NCBI GenBank assembly: GCA_005879255.1
Contig: VBKY01000106.1
Coordinates: 1 to 23,447, forward strand
Length of the DNA: 23,447 nucleotides
Source of the DNA: Deltaproteobacteria bacterium
GTDB taxonomy: Bacteria > Desulfobacterota_B > Binatia > UBA9968
Direction: 5' to 3'
Every line of letters starts with the position of its first letter. The stretch's first letter is position 1. A model generated the notes under the pieces. The model had not been told where the DNA came from and did not search any database. It was given only the letters and a program-made list of their open reading frames with translations. The translations under genes and the position numbers were made by a program. Shown piece after piece: positions 14,403-22,905 of this stretch.

Positions 14403-16163
14403 ATGTCGAGCATTACACGCAAACGCTGGCTGCTCAAGGAAGCCGAACAAGAACTTGTTGATCATTACGTCGAAAATTTAAAAATTTCCCCCTTCATTGC
14501 GCATATTCTTGTCTTGCGCGATTTCGCCGACATCCAGTCGGCTCGCCGCTATCTGTCATCCAGTTTGCGCAGCGATCTCCCTTCGCCATTCCAAATGGCC
14601 GACATGGAGCCGGCGGTACGACGCTTGGTTGAAGCAATCAAAAACAAGCAGCAAATCGGCATTTGGGGCGACTATGACGTCGATGGCACCACCGGAGCCT
14701 CCGTGCTCGTTTCCTTCTTGCGCGAAGTCGGCGCGCAGCCGATCTACCATGTTCCCCATCGCATCGAAGAAGGCTACGGTCTCAATACTGAAGGGCTCAG
14801 GCGATTTAAGGAGCGAGGCGTTGATTTGGTCGTCACTGTGGACTGCGGCATCTCCAACGCACAGGAAGTTGCGGCGGCGGGTGATATGGGGTTGGATGTC
14901 GTCGTTGTCGACCATCATCAGCCGCCCGATGAACTTCCTCCCGCGGTGGCAGTGATCAACCCACATCGCAAGGATTGCGCTTTCCCCGACAAAGGGCTCT
15001 GTGCTGCAGGATTGGCTTTTTACGTGGTCATCGCGCTCCGCGCACGGTTGCGCGAACAAGGTTGGTTCGGCGGCTCGGCGGATCCTGACATTCGCCGTTA
15101 TCTCGATATCGTGACGCTTGGCACGATTGCCGACATGGTTCCGCTCAAGGGTGTGAATCGAACTCTGATTCGCCGCGGGCTTGCCGAGCTGGCGAGCTCC
15201 ACGCGTCCCGGCGTCGTCGCGCTTAAACAGGTAGCCGGCATCGCTGCCGGAGAAGTGAGCGCTGGACAAGTCGGCTTTCGCCTGGGACCACGCATCAACG
15301 CGGCGGGACGAGTGGATTACGGAATCAAGGTGGTCGAATTGCTGACCACTGACTCCAATGACGTCGCGCTGCGTATCGCGCAGGAGCTGGACGCTCATAA
15401 CAGCGAACGCCGCACGATCGAGGCGGCGGTATTGGCGCAAGCATTGGCGCAGGCAAGCAGCGCCGTTGACGGTGGAAAGCGCCACTCTTTGGTTTTGGCG
15501 GGCGAGGGCTGGCATCCGGGCGTGCTCGGTATCGTTGCTTCACGGATCGTCGAAAAATATTATCGTCCTACGGTTGTGATCGGATTCAACGGCGGCGCAG
15601 GTAAGGGCTCGGCGCGCAGCATCCGCGGCTTTCATATGGTCGAGGGATTTCGCCGTTGCGCGGAACACTTGCAAAAGTTCGGCGGTCACGAATACGCCGG
15701 CGGCTTGTCGATCCAATCGGCGAATTTGGAACATTTCGCCGAAGCCTTCGAAAGCGTCGCGCGGCAAATCCTCACGGCCGAAGACTTGTCGCCGCTGCTC
15801 GAAGTGGATGCGCAGTTACGCTTCTCCGATATCGGCTTTCCGTTGGCACGCGAGCTGGATGTGCTAAAGCCTTTTGGCGTCGGCAATCCGGAGCCGTTGT
15901 TCATGACGTCTCAAGTGGAAGTTTGTGAGCGAAAGGTTTTTTCTGCTGGGGTTCGCTACCGGCTGCGCGACGGCGGTCGTGTGATCGGCGGTGTAATCTT
16001 CGGCGTGGATAATGATTATCCCGGCATGGTCGGAGAGATCATCGACGTTGCCTATCGGTTGAGTGAAAATGATTGGAACGGCGCGTCGACCGTCGAGCTA
16101 AAGATCGTTGACGTGCGCCATGTGACTGCGGCTTCGAGTCTGGGACCGCCGGCACCGAGCTGA
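14403..16163 (+). CDS. recJ: Single-stranded-DNA-specific 5'-3' exonuclease RecJ
   Basis: Digests single-stranded DNA from 5' ends in recombination and mismatch or base-excision repair. The 586-residue product has all DHH motifs that bind the two metal ions: GDYDVDGTTGAS (89-100), VTVDCGISN (144-152), VVDHHQPP (169-175), and later LGTIADMVPL and GFRLGPRINAAGRVDYG. A DHHA1 domain follows with GWHPGVLGIVASRIVEKYYRP and GKGSARSI, then FGGHEYAGG and the C-terminal OB-fold (about 460-575). The length is normal and no key residue is missing. The ATG at 14403 has no ribosome site because the palindromic heptamer element ends immediately before it. Confidence 0.96.
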   Translation: MSSITRKRWLLKEAEQELVDHYVENLKISPFIAHILVLRDFADIQSARRYLSSSLRSDLPSPFQMADMEPAVRRLVEAIKNKQQIGIWGDYDVDGTTGASVLVSFLREVGAQPIYHVPHRIEEGYGLNTEGLRRFKERGVDLVVTVDCGISNAQEVAAAGDMGLDVVVVDHHQPPDELPPAVAVINPHRKDCAFPDKGLCAAGLAFYVVIALRARLREQGWFGGSADPDIRRYLDIVTLGTIADMVPLKGVNRTLIRRGLAELASSTRPGVVALKQVAGIAAGEVSAGQVGFRLGPRINAAGRVDYGIKVVELLTTDSNDVALRIAQELDAHNSERRTIEAAVLAQALAQASSAVDGGKRHSLVLAGEGWHPGVLGIVASRIVEKYYRPTVVIGFNGGAGKGSARSIRGFHMVEGFRRCAEHLQKFGGHEYAGGLSIQSANLEHFAEAFESVARQILTAEDLSPLLEVDAQLRFSDIGFPLARELDVLKPFGVGNPEPLFMTSQVEVCERKVFSAGVRYRLRDGGRVIGGVIFGVDNDYPGMVGEIIDVAYRLSENDWNGASTVELKIVDVRHVTAASSLGPPAPS

Positions 16164-16213
16164 CGAGGCTTGGTAAGTGAAAGATTAAAGTGTCTGTGTA
16201 GAGAGGAGCAAGG

Positions 16214-17239
16214 ATGATTATTTCGAAGTCAACGGCAATTGCGCCATCGGTGATTTTAGCCGCATATCTCATGGTTCGATTGGTGTCGTCATCCTTTGCT
16301 GCCGATGTCGGCGGCAAGCCGGAAAAGCCCGATGTGATTGTCACCTATGCGCAGCCGAGCGGCGCGTTTACGCCGATTTGGGTCGCTTACGAGGTGGGAT
16401 TATTCAAGAAATATGGTTTGAATGCGAACTTGCAATTACTCACTCCTCAGGTGTCTGCACAAGCGGTGGTGTCTGAAGACGCGGATTTTTATACCGACGG
16501 GCCGGATCTGATCAATGCGCGGCTGCGCGGCGGCCAGGTAAAATATTTTGCCGGCACCATGCAACAATTGGTGTTTCAGATTTGGGCGGCCAAGGAATTC
16601 AAAACGATCCATGATTTAAAAGGAAAAACCATTGCTGCGAGCACGCCGCGCGCCGCCCTCGACACGGCGACACGCGAGGCGCTAAAAAAAAACGGGCTGG
16701 CGCCAGACAAAGACGTGCAAATTCTTTATGTGCAGACGGTGCCGGCGATCCTAAGCTCAATAATTGGCGGCAAAACTGCGGCCGGCACGCTCTCGGCGCC
16801 CAACACGCTTAAAGCGAAAGAATCCGGTCTCAATCTTCTAGTCGATATCGGCAAGCTCAATATTCCCGCATTCCAAGTTGCTTACGGTACGACTGAGAAG
16901 TTTCTCAAAAGCAACCCCAACACGGTTTACGCCTTCCTGAAGGCGATCGCCGAAGGAGTCGCCCTATCTCGCAAAGATGCGGCGACGGCTAAAAAGATGA
17001 TCGGCAAGTACGCCAAAATCGACGACGCGCCGACCATCGACGGAACCTATGAAGCCTTCGCGCCGTACTGGGCGATGAGTCTCGCGGTGCGGCCCGAGGC
17101 GATCAAGGGCCAGTTCGACTATCTCGATGAAAAGGAATTCCCGAACGCCAAGAACGCCGATCCAAGAGACTTCTACGACAACTCGTTCGTCGACGCCCTC
17201 GCCAAATCCGGATTTCTTAAAAGCATCGGCATGCGATAG
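16214..17239 (+). CDS. Orphan ABC-transporter substrate-binding protein (SsuA/THI5-like, NitT/TauT type)
   Basis: The 341-residue product begins with a signal peptide (hydrophobic residues about 11-27, likely cut after SSSFA) and continues as an SsuA/THI5-like periplasmic binding protein: FTPIWVAYEVGLFKKYGLN (about 53-71), LINARLRGG, the DLKGKTIAAS motif typical of this family, and a C-terminal lobe with the FLKAIAEGVALSRKDAATAKKMI helix. The ligand cannot be predicted; family members bind sulfonates, nitrate, pyrimidines and other small molecules. No permease or ATPase gene is adjacent, so it is an orphan. Such stand-alone genes are strongly expanded in some soil and sponge-associated deltaproteobacteria-like lineages. 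GAGAGGAGCAAGG before the ATG is a strong ribosome site. Confidence 0.88.
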   Translation: MIISKSTAIAPSVILAAYLMVRLVSSSFAADVGGKPEKPDVIVTYAQPSGAFTPIWVAYEVGLFKKYGLNANLQLLTPQVSAQAVVSEDADFYTDGPDLINARLRGGQVKYFAGTMQQLVFQIWAAKEFKTIHDLKGKTIAASTPRAALDTATREALKKNGLAPDKDVQILYVQTVPAILSSIIGGKTAAGTLSAPNTLKAKESGLNLLVDIGKLNIPAFQVAYGTTEKFLKSNPNTVYAFLKAIAEGVALSRKDAATAKKMIGKYAKIDDAPTIDGTYEAFAPYWAMSLAVRPEAIKGQFDYLDEKEFPNAKNADPRDFYDNSFVDALAKSGFLKSIGMR

Positions 17240-17281
17240 CTTTCCGCTTGAACCTGGTGAAACACCTCGGAGCGATTGAGC

Positions 17282-17983
17282 ATGGGCATTCAAACCCGGA
17301 GAGATATCGTTTATCTGGCATTAGCCGGGTTCTTCGTCACTAACGCCATTCTCGGTGAATTGACGGGCGGTAAACTTTTCACTCTCGGTCCGTTTACATT
17401 GAGTATCGGCGTCATTCCCTGGCCGGTGGTGTTCATTGCCACGGACCTAATCAACGAGTACTTCGGCCGTGAAGGCGTGAAGAGGCTCACCTTCATGACG
17501 ATTGCGCTGATCGTCTACGCGTTCCTTGTGATATTTTTTGCCATGCAAGTTTCGGCCGCTTCCTTTTCGCCGGTCAGCGATGCGCAGTTTTACGCGGTCT
17601 TCGGCCAATCTCTATGGATCATCGTTGGCAGCGTGATAGCATTCGCCGTCAGTCAACTGGTCGACGTCGGCATTTTCTGGGTGGTTCGGCACAGGACAGG
17701 CGAACGATACCTGTGGATGCGCGCGACGGGCTCGACCGTGGTGTCCCAACTCATCGATAGCATCGTCATCATCGGCATCGCATTCTGGCTTCCCGGCAAG
17801 GTAAAGACATCTGAATTTTTGACCGTGGCCATCTCGAACTATTCGTTCAAGCTGATCATCGCGCTCGGCATAACGCCCCTGCTCTACGCCGGGCATGCAG
17901 CGATCGACCGGTTTCTCGGTGTCGAAGAGGCGCACGAGCTCGTCGAACAATCCGCCAAAGCGAGCGAAGAAACGGTAATGTAA
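17282..17983 (+). CDS. Queuosine precursor transporter (VUT/YhhQ family)
   Basis: An inner-membrane protein of 233 residues with about six helices, belonging to the DUF165/VUT family, whose E. coli member YhhQ imports preQ0 and preQ1. Typical features are NAILGELTGGKLF (about 20-32), VIPWPVVFIATDLINEYFGRE (near residues 44-64), the LVDVGIFWVVRHRTGERYLWMR segment and STVVSQLIDSIVI. The ATG at 17282 was chosen because GGAG (17269-17272) is nine bases upstream; the TTG two codons earlier is too close to it. A small hairpin, GGTG-AAA-CACC, precedes the ribosome site. It lies 43 bases after the binding-protein gene in the same direction. Together with queA and tgt it suggests salvage of queuosine precursors. 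Confidence 0.88.
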   Translation: MGIQTRRDIVYLALAGFFVTNAILGELTGGKLFTLGPFTLSIGVIPWPVVFIATDLINEYFGREGVKRLTFMTIALIVYAFLVIFFAMQVSAASFSPVSDAQFYAVFGQSLWIIVGSVIAFAVSQLVDVGIFWVVRHRTGERYLWMRATGSTVVSQLIDSIVIIGIAFWLPGKVKTSEFLTVAISNYSFKLIIALGITPLLYAGHAAIDRFLGVEEAHELVEQSAKASEETVM

Positions 17984-18040
17984 AGGCCCAGCAGGATTTT
18001 TTCCGGGCACAAAGCGGAGAAAGATGCTCTGCTTCGCGTT

Positions 18041-18133
18041 CGCTGAGGATGAGTTCACTTCACGTTCGCACTGGCAGATCCTTCGGCTCCGCTCAGGATG
18101 AGTTCACCTCGGTTTTGGACTGAGGTGAACTCA
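18041..18133. repeat. Direct repeat pair plus a perfect 12-base-pair hairpin between convergent genes
   Basis: CGCTGAGGATGAGTTCACTT (18041-18060) recurs at 18090-18109 with two differences. The second copy runs into a perfect inverted repeat: TGAGTTCACCTC (18099-18110), an 11-base loop and GAGGTGAACTCA (18122-18133). There is no T-run on either side, so it is not a standard intrinsic terminator, but it sits between the convergent transporter genes and might block read-through. The CTTCGGCTCCGCTCAGGATGA text before the second copy (18081-18101) resembles a common dispersed intergenic repeat. The TGA at 18131-18133 on the minus strand would be the original stop of the permease gene. Confidence 0.6.
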
Positions 18134-18174
18134 ATTGATGATCATTAGGTGGCAATCCCGGGGCAGTCTCTTCA

Positions 18175-19938
18175 TCAGCCCCTTGACGACTCGGCCGCGG
18201 AGCATATGGTAAAACGCCGAACGTCCAATACTTTGGCAGCGTTGCTAATGGCTTCGGCGGCATTGTGGGAGACGGCCCAAATAGGAATGATCTCTATATT
18301 CCTATGGCGCCCGGCTTGAAGGGCTGCCCGTAGAGTGCGAACGCCTTCCTCATTGGGCGCGTGCGGTGTATCGCCGGCGAACAGTCCTGGCCACTCTTCC
18401 ACGTAAATGCAGTAGAGCGCCGCATCACCGCGGCCTTTCGCGCGCGTGATGCCTTCTTGAATCAGCCGCGGCGATTCGTCACGCAAGGCCAGGAGTGTGG
18501 AGGACGAATAGAGCGGCTTCACTTCGACGGCTTCAGCCAGCGTCACCAAACCCTTGAGCTGATCTTCAACCAGGTCCTCTGACGCCCGATAAGCGCGGGT
18601 TTGGAGGCGGTGGATGATGGGAATGCGTAGCAGTAAGTCGACGAACCACGCCCGCCTTACGCCGACCGCTGTCAGCATGCCGATCGCCGTCACCGCGCCG
18701 CCGAAGTACGTGGCCAGCTGCTTTTCGATGAGGTTGACGCCCCAGGCAACCACGAGCATGGCCGTTGTCAGAACGCCCAGCCAAAAGACGGGATCGCGCC
18801 GCCCCAGTCGCCAACGAATTGTATCCAAGCTCAACGAGGAAAAGACGAACGCGCCCAACAGCCCGAAGGCGTACATATCGCCGAGCAATTTCATTTCGCC
18901 GCGACTTAACAATATGACTAGCACTGGAATACTGGTCGCGATCGCTACAGCGATGTGCGGCGTGTTGAACGTACCGTTGCGCACGGCGATGATTTTTGGC
19001 AAAAAACCGCCTTTCACCAGGGCGAGAAAAACATGGTACGTGCCGATGATCGCGGTGTTCGAAGCAAACAGGAGCAAACTCGAGGCCGTAAGGACTACGG
19101 CCAGCTTGATGCCCAAGCCGCCAACGATAAGACCTAGCTCGGAAATGAATCGCTCGCTTTCGGTGGCTTTGAGCTGTTCCGGCAACAGGCCAATGGATAA
19201 CGCCGTCAAAACCGGAGAGGTTACGATCATGGTTATCATAACCGCGGCCATGGCCCGGCGGGTCGTTCGGCGCAGCGGAAAACGCATGGCCGGACTAAGC
19301 TGGCTGATACTTTCCAACCCGGAGAAGGCGAGCCAGGCCGAAGCAAATCCAACCAAGAGTTCGTAACTCGAAATCCCGTGGGCTGGCCCCAATTTGTTCA
19401 GAACCGCGTTCCATTGGATGGCGTCCATTGTAAAAATTGCCACGCCAATGACGATGAGATTGACGACGAAAGAAGCGCAAGCCATAACGAGCGCTACTGA
19501 TGCGCTCTCGCGAATGCCGATGATGTTGAGCCCCGCTAGCACGCCGACACCAGCGCAGGATAAGAGGACAATTTGCGGATCTATCGCGTTAAAGGCGCTG
19601 CCGATGTATTGAAATCCCGCGACGGCGGAGATCGCCGTGGTGAGAAAGTAATCTACGGTGATCAGCATGCCGCCGAGACAGCCCCACATCGGACCGAAGG
19701 CTTTCGTGGTGATCGTTACGACGCCGCCGCCTTCCGGGTTGCGCCACGATATTTCGATGTACTTGAGTGATAGCAGGATGAATCCGCCGGTGGTGAGCAA
19801 AACAAAAAACGGCGTGGCGTCGTGGACATGGCCGTAAAGAATCCCGGGCACGTAGTAGACGGATGTGCCGATGTCGCAAAAAACCACCGCCCACGCCAAC
19901 AACCAGTTAAGTTGCCGAGTGTCTTTCGTCGGTTCCAT
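18175..19938 (-). CDS. APC-superfamily permease with a C-terminal universal-stress-protein domain, 3' end frame-disrupted
   Basis: A 587-residue protein: an amino acid/polyamine permease part of about 12 helices (residues about 10-430; DIGTSVYYVPGILYG, NPEGGGVVTITTKAFGP and GLESISQLSPAMRFP are typical) and a cytosolic USP-like domain (about 455-587). The reading frame stops at 18175, but the next frame on the same strand continues with the conserved end of such domains, LRGRVVKGLMKRLPRDCHLM (18140-18199), to a TGA at 18131-18133. The beta strand and GxS/R loop expected just before it are absent. This suggests a small deletion that also shifted frame, or an assembly error. The transport part is intact. 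The substrate is unknown. The ATG has no ribosome site. Confidence 0.85.
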   Translation of the reverse strand: MEPTKDTRQLNWLLAWAVVFCDIGTSVYYVPGILYGHVHDATPFFVLLTTGGFILLSLKYIEISWRNPEGGGVVTITTKAFGPMWGCLGGMLITVDYFLTTAISAVAGFQYIGSAFNAIDPQIVLLSCAGVGVLAGLNIIGIRESASVALVMACASFVVNLIVIGVAIFTMDAIQWNAVLNKLGPAHGISSYELLVGFASAWLAFSGLESISQLSPAMRFPLRRTTRRAMAAVMITMIVTSPVLTALSIGLLPEQLKATESERFISELGLIVGGLGIKLAVVLTASSLLLFASNTAIIGTYHVFLALVKGGFLPKIIAVRNGTFNTPHIAVAIATSIPVLVILLSRGEMKLLGDMYAFGLLGAFVFSSLSLDTIRWRLGRRDPVFWLGVLTTAMLVVAWGVNLIEKQLATYFGGAVTAIGMLTAVGVRRAWFVDLLLRIPIIHRLQTRAYRASEDLVEDQLKGLVTLAEAVEVKPLYSSSTLLALRDESPRLIQEGITRAKGRGDAALYCIYVEEWPGLFAGDTPHAPNEEGVRTLRAALQAGRHRNIEIIPIWAVSHNAAEAISNAAKVLDVRRFTICSAAESSRG

Positions 19939-20030
19939 GGAAACGGATGTGGCAGATCGAATTAGTCGTAAGGCGCGCCAACTCGGTGTAGCTCGAAGGC
20001 TCTTGCATTGATATCGCGGTTCGACCTATC

Positions 20031-21182
20031 ATGCAATTAAGCACCGCGTTTATGGCCCTACCCGTTCAATATTTCCAAAAACTCGTCGAAAGCTGCCCGG
20101 ACATAATAATTTCCGTCGATAAGAACGGAAAAATTATTTTTTACAACGATGGCGCGCGGCAAAATCTCGGCTTCAGCTTCGAAGAGGTCCTGGGGAAGAG
20201 CGTTTTGAAAATTTATCCGAGCCTTGAAGAGGCGCGCAGGGTTATGGCCGCTATGCGCGCTGGCGACGGTGCAAGCAAGGGCCGGGTACGCAATTTCGAA
20301 ACCGTTTTCAAGACCAAAAAAGGGGAGAAGATCCCGGTAGCGATCTCGGCGTCAATTACCTACGACGACCAGGGCAACGAGATCGGGTCCATAGGCTTCG
20401 CCAAAGACATCAGGGAGATTCGCCTCCGCGACCAACTCGTTACACTCGCCGAAATCGCCATCGGACTATCGCATGAGATCAACAATTCTCTCGAAGTGCT
20501 GGTTAATCAAATCGAGATGCTGCGTCAATACGTGGGCCGCGTGGCCAGCGATGAGGACTACATCGTCGAGTCCGATCGGCTGGAGTCACTAGCGTCGCAA
20601 GTGAAAAAAATTCAAGACATCACCGGGCGCATCAGTCAAATGGCGGATGAGGGCGAGTACGGTATTAAGGAATACTTGAATGGCAAGATGATGACCGATC
20701 TTCACGTCGACGACGCCAGGCAACCTTGCGATCGGCCAAAACCCGATGAGCGCTTTCCGCTGAGCGGCCTTAGAGTCCTGATCGTCGATGACGACGCGGG
20801 CGTTTGTCAGTCTCTTCAAGATCTGCTCGAAGCCGAGCGCTGTTGCATCGAGACCGCCGCGTCCGGTGTCCAGGCAATGGACTGTCTCGGAAGCGAAAAA
20901 TTCGATCTCGTGTTAAGCGACGTCGTCATGCCCGACATGGACGGCTACGAGCTTTATCAGGCGGTCAAAAAAACCACACCGAAACTCCCCGTCGTATTGA
21001 TGACGGCATTTAACTATGACAAAGATCATATCATCAAGCGCAGTTGCTTGGAGGGACTGCAAGGCGTGATCTTCAAAAAACCCGTCAACCCTGCGATGCT
21101 GAAAAAAATTCTCCTGCAGCAATGTCGTCCCGAGCGAAAGAGCCAAGCCCCTTCGCGCCACTCGCCGAGACACCAAATTTAG
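20031..21182 (+). CDS. PAS - phosphotransfer (HisKA) - receiver protein lacking an ATPase domain
   Basis: A 383-residue soluble signalling protein. It has a PAS sensor domain (residues about 12-130), a HisKA-type dimerisation helix pair with the phospho-acceptor box SHEINNSLE (His148; about 137-205), a short linker, and a receiver domain (about 247-362) with the acidic pocket Asp254/Asp255, phospho-acceptor Asp297 (SDVVMPDMDG), Thr325 and Lys350 (FKKP). The HATPase domain that should follow HisKA is missing, so it cannot phosphorylate itself. It has no membrane segment or DNA-binding output domain. It might act as a phosphorelay intermediate or bind another kinase. The second ATG at 20052 is an alternative start; TTGCAT (20003-20008) and TATCAT (20027-20032) look like a promoter that would favour it. 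It diverges from the permease. Confidence 0.85.
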   Translation: MQLSTAFMALPVQYFQKLVESCPDIIISVDKNGKIIFYNDGARQNLGFSFEEVLGKSVLKIYPSLEEARRVMAAMRAGDGASKGRVRNFETVFKTKKGEKIPVAISASITYDDQGNEIGSIGFAKDIREIRLRDQLVTLAEIAIGLSHEINNSLEVLVNQIEMLRQYVGRVASDEDYIVESDRLESLASQVKKIQDITGRISQMADEGEYGIKEYLNGKMMTDLHVDDARQPCDRPKPDERFPLSGLRVLIVDDDAGVCQSLQDLLEAERCCIETAASGVQAMDCLGSEKFDLVLSDVVMPDMDGYELYQAVKKTTPKLPVVLMTAFNYDKDHIIKRSCLEGLQGVIFKKPVNPAMLKKILLQQCRPERKSQAPSRHSPRHQI

Positions 21183-21213
21183 CCGCAACTTCCAAAACCA
21201 ACTGGTTCGAGCC

Positions 21214-21561
21214 GTGAACAAAGAAGATCATTACAACCAAGGAATGGAGCTCTTCGCACAGAACAAGCTGGATGAAGCGGCTGCGGCCTATCGGCGCGCG
21301 CTCGATGAAGATCCCAATTACGCGGACGCGTTGCACGCGTTGGCGATGACCTACGCGCATCAAGAAAAGCTCGACCAAGCCATCGAAATGGGCAAGCGAC
21401 TGATTGAGGTCACCCCCGACGACGAACTAGCCTACACGAGTTTGTCGATTTTCTACCAGCAAAAGGGTTTGATCGCCGAGGCCGAGCAGATCGCCGCAAA
21501 GTCGAGGACTTTGGGGTGGAAGCGGCAGCTCAACGAGAATAAAGATTCTGGCAAGAAGTAA
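21214..21561 (+). CDS. Small tetratricopeptide-repeat protein
   Basis: A 115-residue protein consisting almost wholly of three TPR helix pairs: residues about 3-36 (GMELFAQNKLDEAAAAYRRAL), 37-70 (NYADALHALAMTYAHQEKLDQAI) and 71-104 (ELAYTSLSIFYQQKGLIAEAE), with a polar C-terminal tail. There is no signal peptide. TPR units bind other proteins; the partner is unknown. The start is a GTG 31 bases after the stop of the receiver protein gene, so the two are likely co-transcribed; the ribosome site is poor. It is typical of small cytoplasmic adaptor proteins. Confidence 0.85.
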   Translation: MNKEDHYNQGMELFAQNKLDEAAAAYRRALDEDPNYADALHALAMTYAHQEKLDQAIEMGKRLIEVTPDDELAYTSLSIFYQQKGLIAEAEQIAAKSRTLGWKRQLNENKDSGKK

Positions 21562-21951
21562 TCCGCGGCTGATTGCCGGGCTCTTAAATTAGCTAGGTGC
21601 AGCGTCAAGTGACCCTATCACGCGGCCGTGACCACTCCAATTTTTCTTTAATCGCTCTTCCGCTGTGATACCGGCCTCGATTGACCGAAGATTTCCCAAT
21701 TCTCGGTTCCCGCTTCGGCCTCTGGCGAGTTGTGACCAAATTGTCGCGGCCTTGCATGAATCGCGCGCGAAACGATAACCGAATTCTTTTCGACCTCAGG
21801 TTGCGATTCGCCCTTCGTAAATTCACCCTAAACTACTTTTTTTGCCCTTGCTAGTTCTAGAATCATGAGTTCTTGCAGTTTGGGCTTGTACTGGATAAAT
21901 AATGATACGTAGGTCTCGTCGGAGACACGAATAGACACCTGGGAGAGAAGC
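21562..21951. other. 390-base gene-free region upstream of the coiled-coil gene
   Basis: I see no credible gene on either strand here; the short open frames have unnatural arginine-rich composition. The right part is more AT-rich and holds a possible weak promoter for the next gene (TTGCAG at 21873-21878 and TAAATA at 21896-21901) and a small hairpin, GTCTC-GTCG-GAGAC (21913-21926), in the predicted leader. No RNA gene family was recognised. Confidence 0.5.
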
Positions 21952-22506
21952 ATGACCTTAGCAGCAGGCCCGATCGAAAAGCTGGTCAAATTGATCGCTG
22001 ATGAAAAGCGATTCGACGAAAAAATTCGCGATACGCAGGCGGCTCTGACCCTGGTCAAGAAGAGAGTCTCGGAGTCTCTGGCGCAACACTACATTTCATC
22101 ACCTCGAGAGTCGAGATTTCAAATGCCGGAGGATCTTATGAGAGAAGAACAATCTTACGAACGCTTACTGCAAGCACTGCAAGACATGAAGAATGAGATT
22201 GCCAAGCAGATTCGACCCGTGGAGGAACAGATTATCCAGGCCAACGTCGATCACTTGCGCCAGACTTTCAGCCAGGAAAGCCGCCGCCTGACCAAATGTC
22301 TCGAGGAGATCGATGACAACATCTTGGCTTGTCGGCAGTACCTCCAGGACTACGAGCGCATCCGCTCAAGTCTCTATGGGCTGAATGAGAAGCTCGCCCA
22401 ATTAGGCGCTGAATCCATTCAAATCCCCGACAGCTTGCCAACGTCGGATCTGGGCGAGATCGTCCGCCAGCGGATCGAAAATCTGCGCACCCAAGCGAAG
22501 ATTTGA
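21952..22506 (+). CDS. Coiled-coil protein of unknown function
   Basis: I do not recognise this 184-residue protein. It is soluble, rich in Glu, Gln, Arg and Leu, and predicted from its heptad-like pattern to be helical and coiled coil over most of its length (about residues 5-150), with a short less regular end (IPDSLPTSDLGEI). There is no signal peptide, membrane segment or metal motif; the cysteines (Cys117 and Cys127) are not in a motif. The ATG has a good ribosome site, GGGAGAGAAG. It stands alone between a gene-free region and a convergent pseudogene. A structural or scaffolding role is possible. Confidence 0.75.
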   Translation: MTLAAGPIEKLVKLIADEKRFDEKIRDTQAALTLVKKRVSESLAQHYISSPRESRFQMPEDLMREEQSYERLLQALQDMKNEIAKQIRPVEEQIIQANVDHLRQTFSQESRRLTKCLEEIDDNILACRQYLQDYERIRSSLYGLNEKLAQLGAESIQIPDSLPTSDLGEIVRQRIENLRTQAKI

Positions 22507-22641
22507 ACCCAGTTGGCCGCTAGCGAGTCGCGCAGCCCAATCTGCCGCGAACGTATCGCACAATGAGCAACCTCCCGGGCTAGCGAGAAGCTAGATCCTC
22601 GATGGTTTCAGTTCGTTCTCTTGCCTGAGCTACTACGGGCA

Positions 22642-22905
22642 TCATGTCTCGTCGATAGGCTTGGCGTGGCGCAGATCAGCGCGGTAGAGAACAGCGTAGG
22701 CGACCGAACCAACGGTGAGAAAACCGCAAACCGCCACGGTCCATGGCGCCCCGACAACCGTTTCGATCAGGCCGAAGGGAAAACTACCCATCGGTCCAAG
22801 TCCGCGATTGATCAAGCCGAAAAGCGACATGATGCGACCTCGGTTGGTTTCGTCGGCGTGAATTTGCAGCAGTGTTGCGGTGGCCGAAAGGAAAGTGGTT
22901 TGCAC
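22642..22905 (-). pseudogene. C-terminal remnant of an MFS transporter
   Basis: The frame encodes 87 residues that match the end of a major facilitator transporter of the enterobactin-exporter-like group: a helix end with ATATLLQIHADETNRGRIMS (the RGR loop), GLINRGLGPMGSFPFG and a final helix pair. The other ten or so helices are missing. In this frame it begins with a GTG that directly follows the stop codon of the muramidase gene, so the break point lies at or very close to 22906 and the two genes were joined without a gap. There is no ribosome site of its own. It is probably a non-functional leftover. Confidence 0.65.

Noticed and set aside
17240..17281. preQ1 riboswitch before the queuosine precursor transporter
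   Set aside because: The gap is only 42 bases and holds just a four-pair hairpin; no conserved preQ1 aptamer sequence is seen.
21605..21826. 73-residue minus-strand open frame in the gene-free region
   Set aside because: Arginine-rich, unnatural composition, no ribosome site and no domain.
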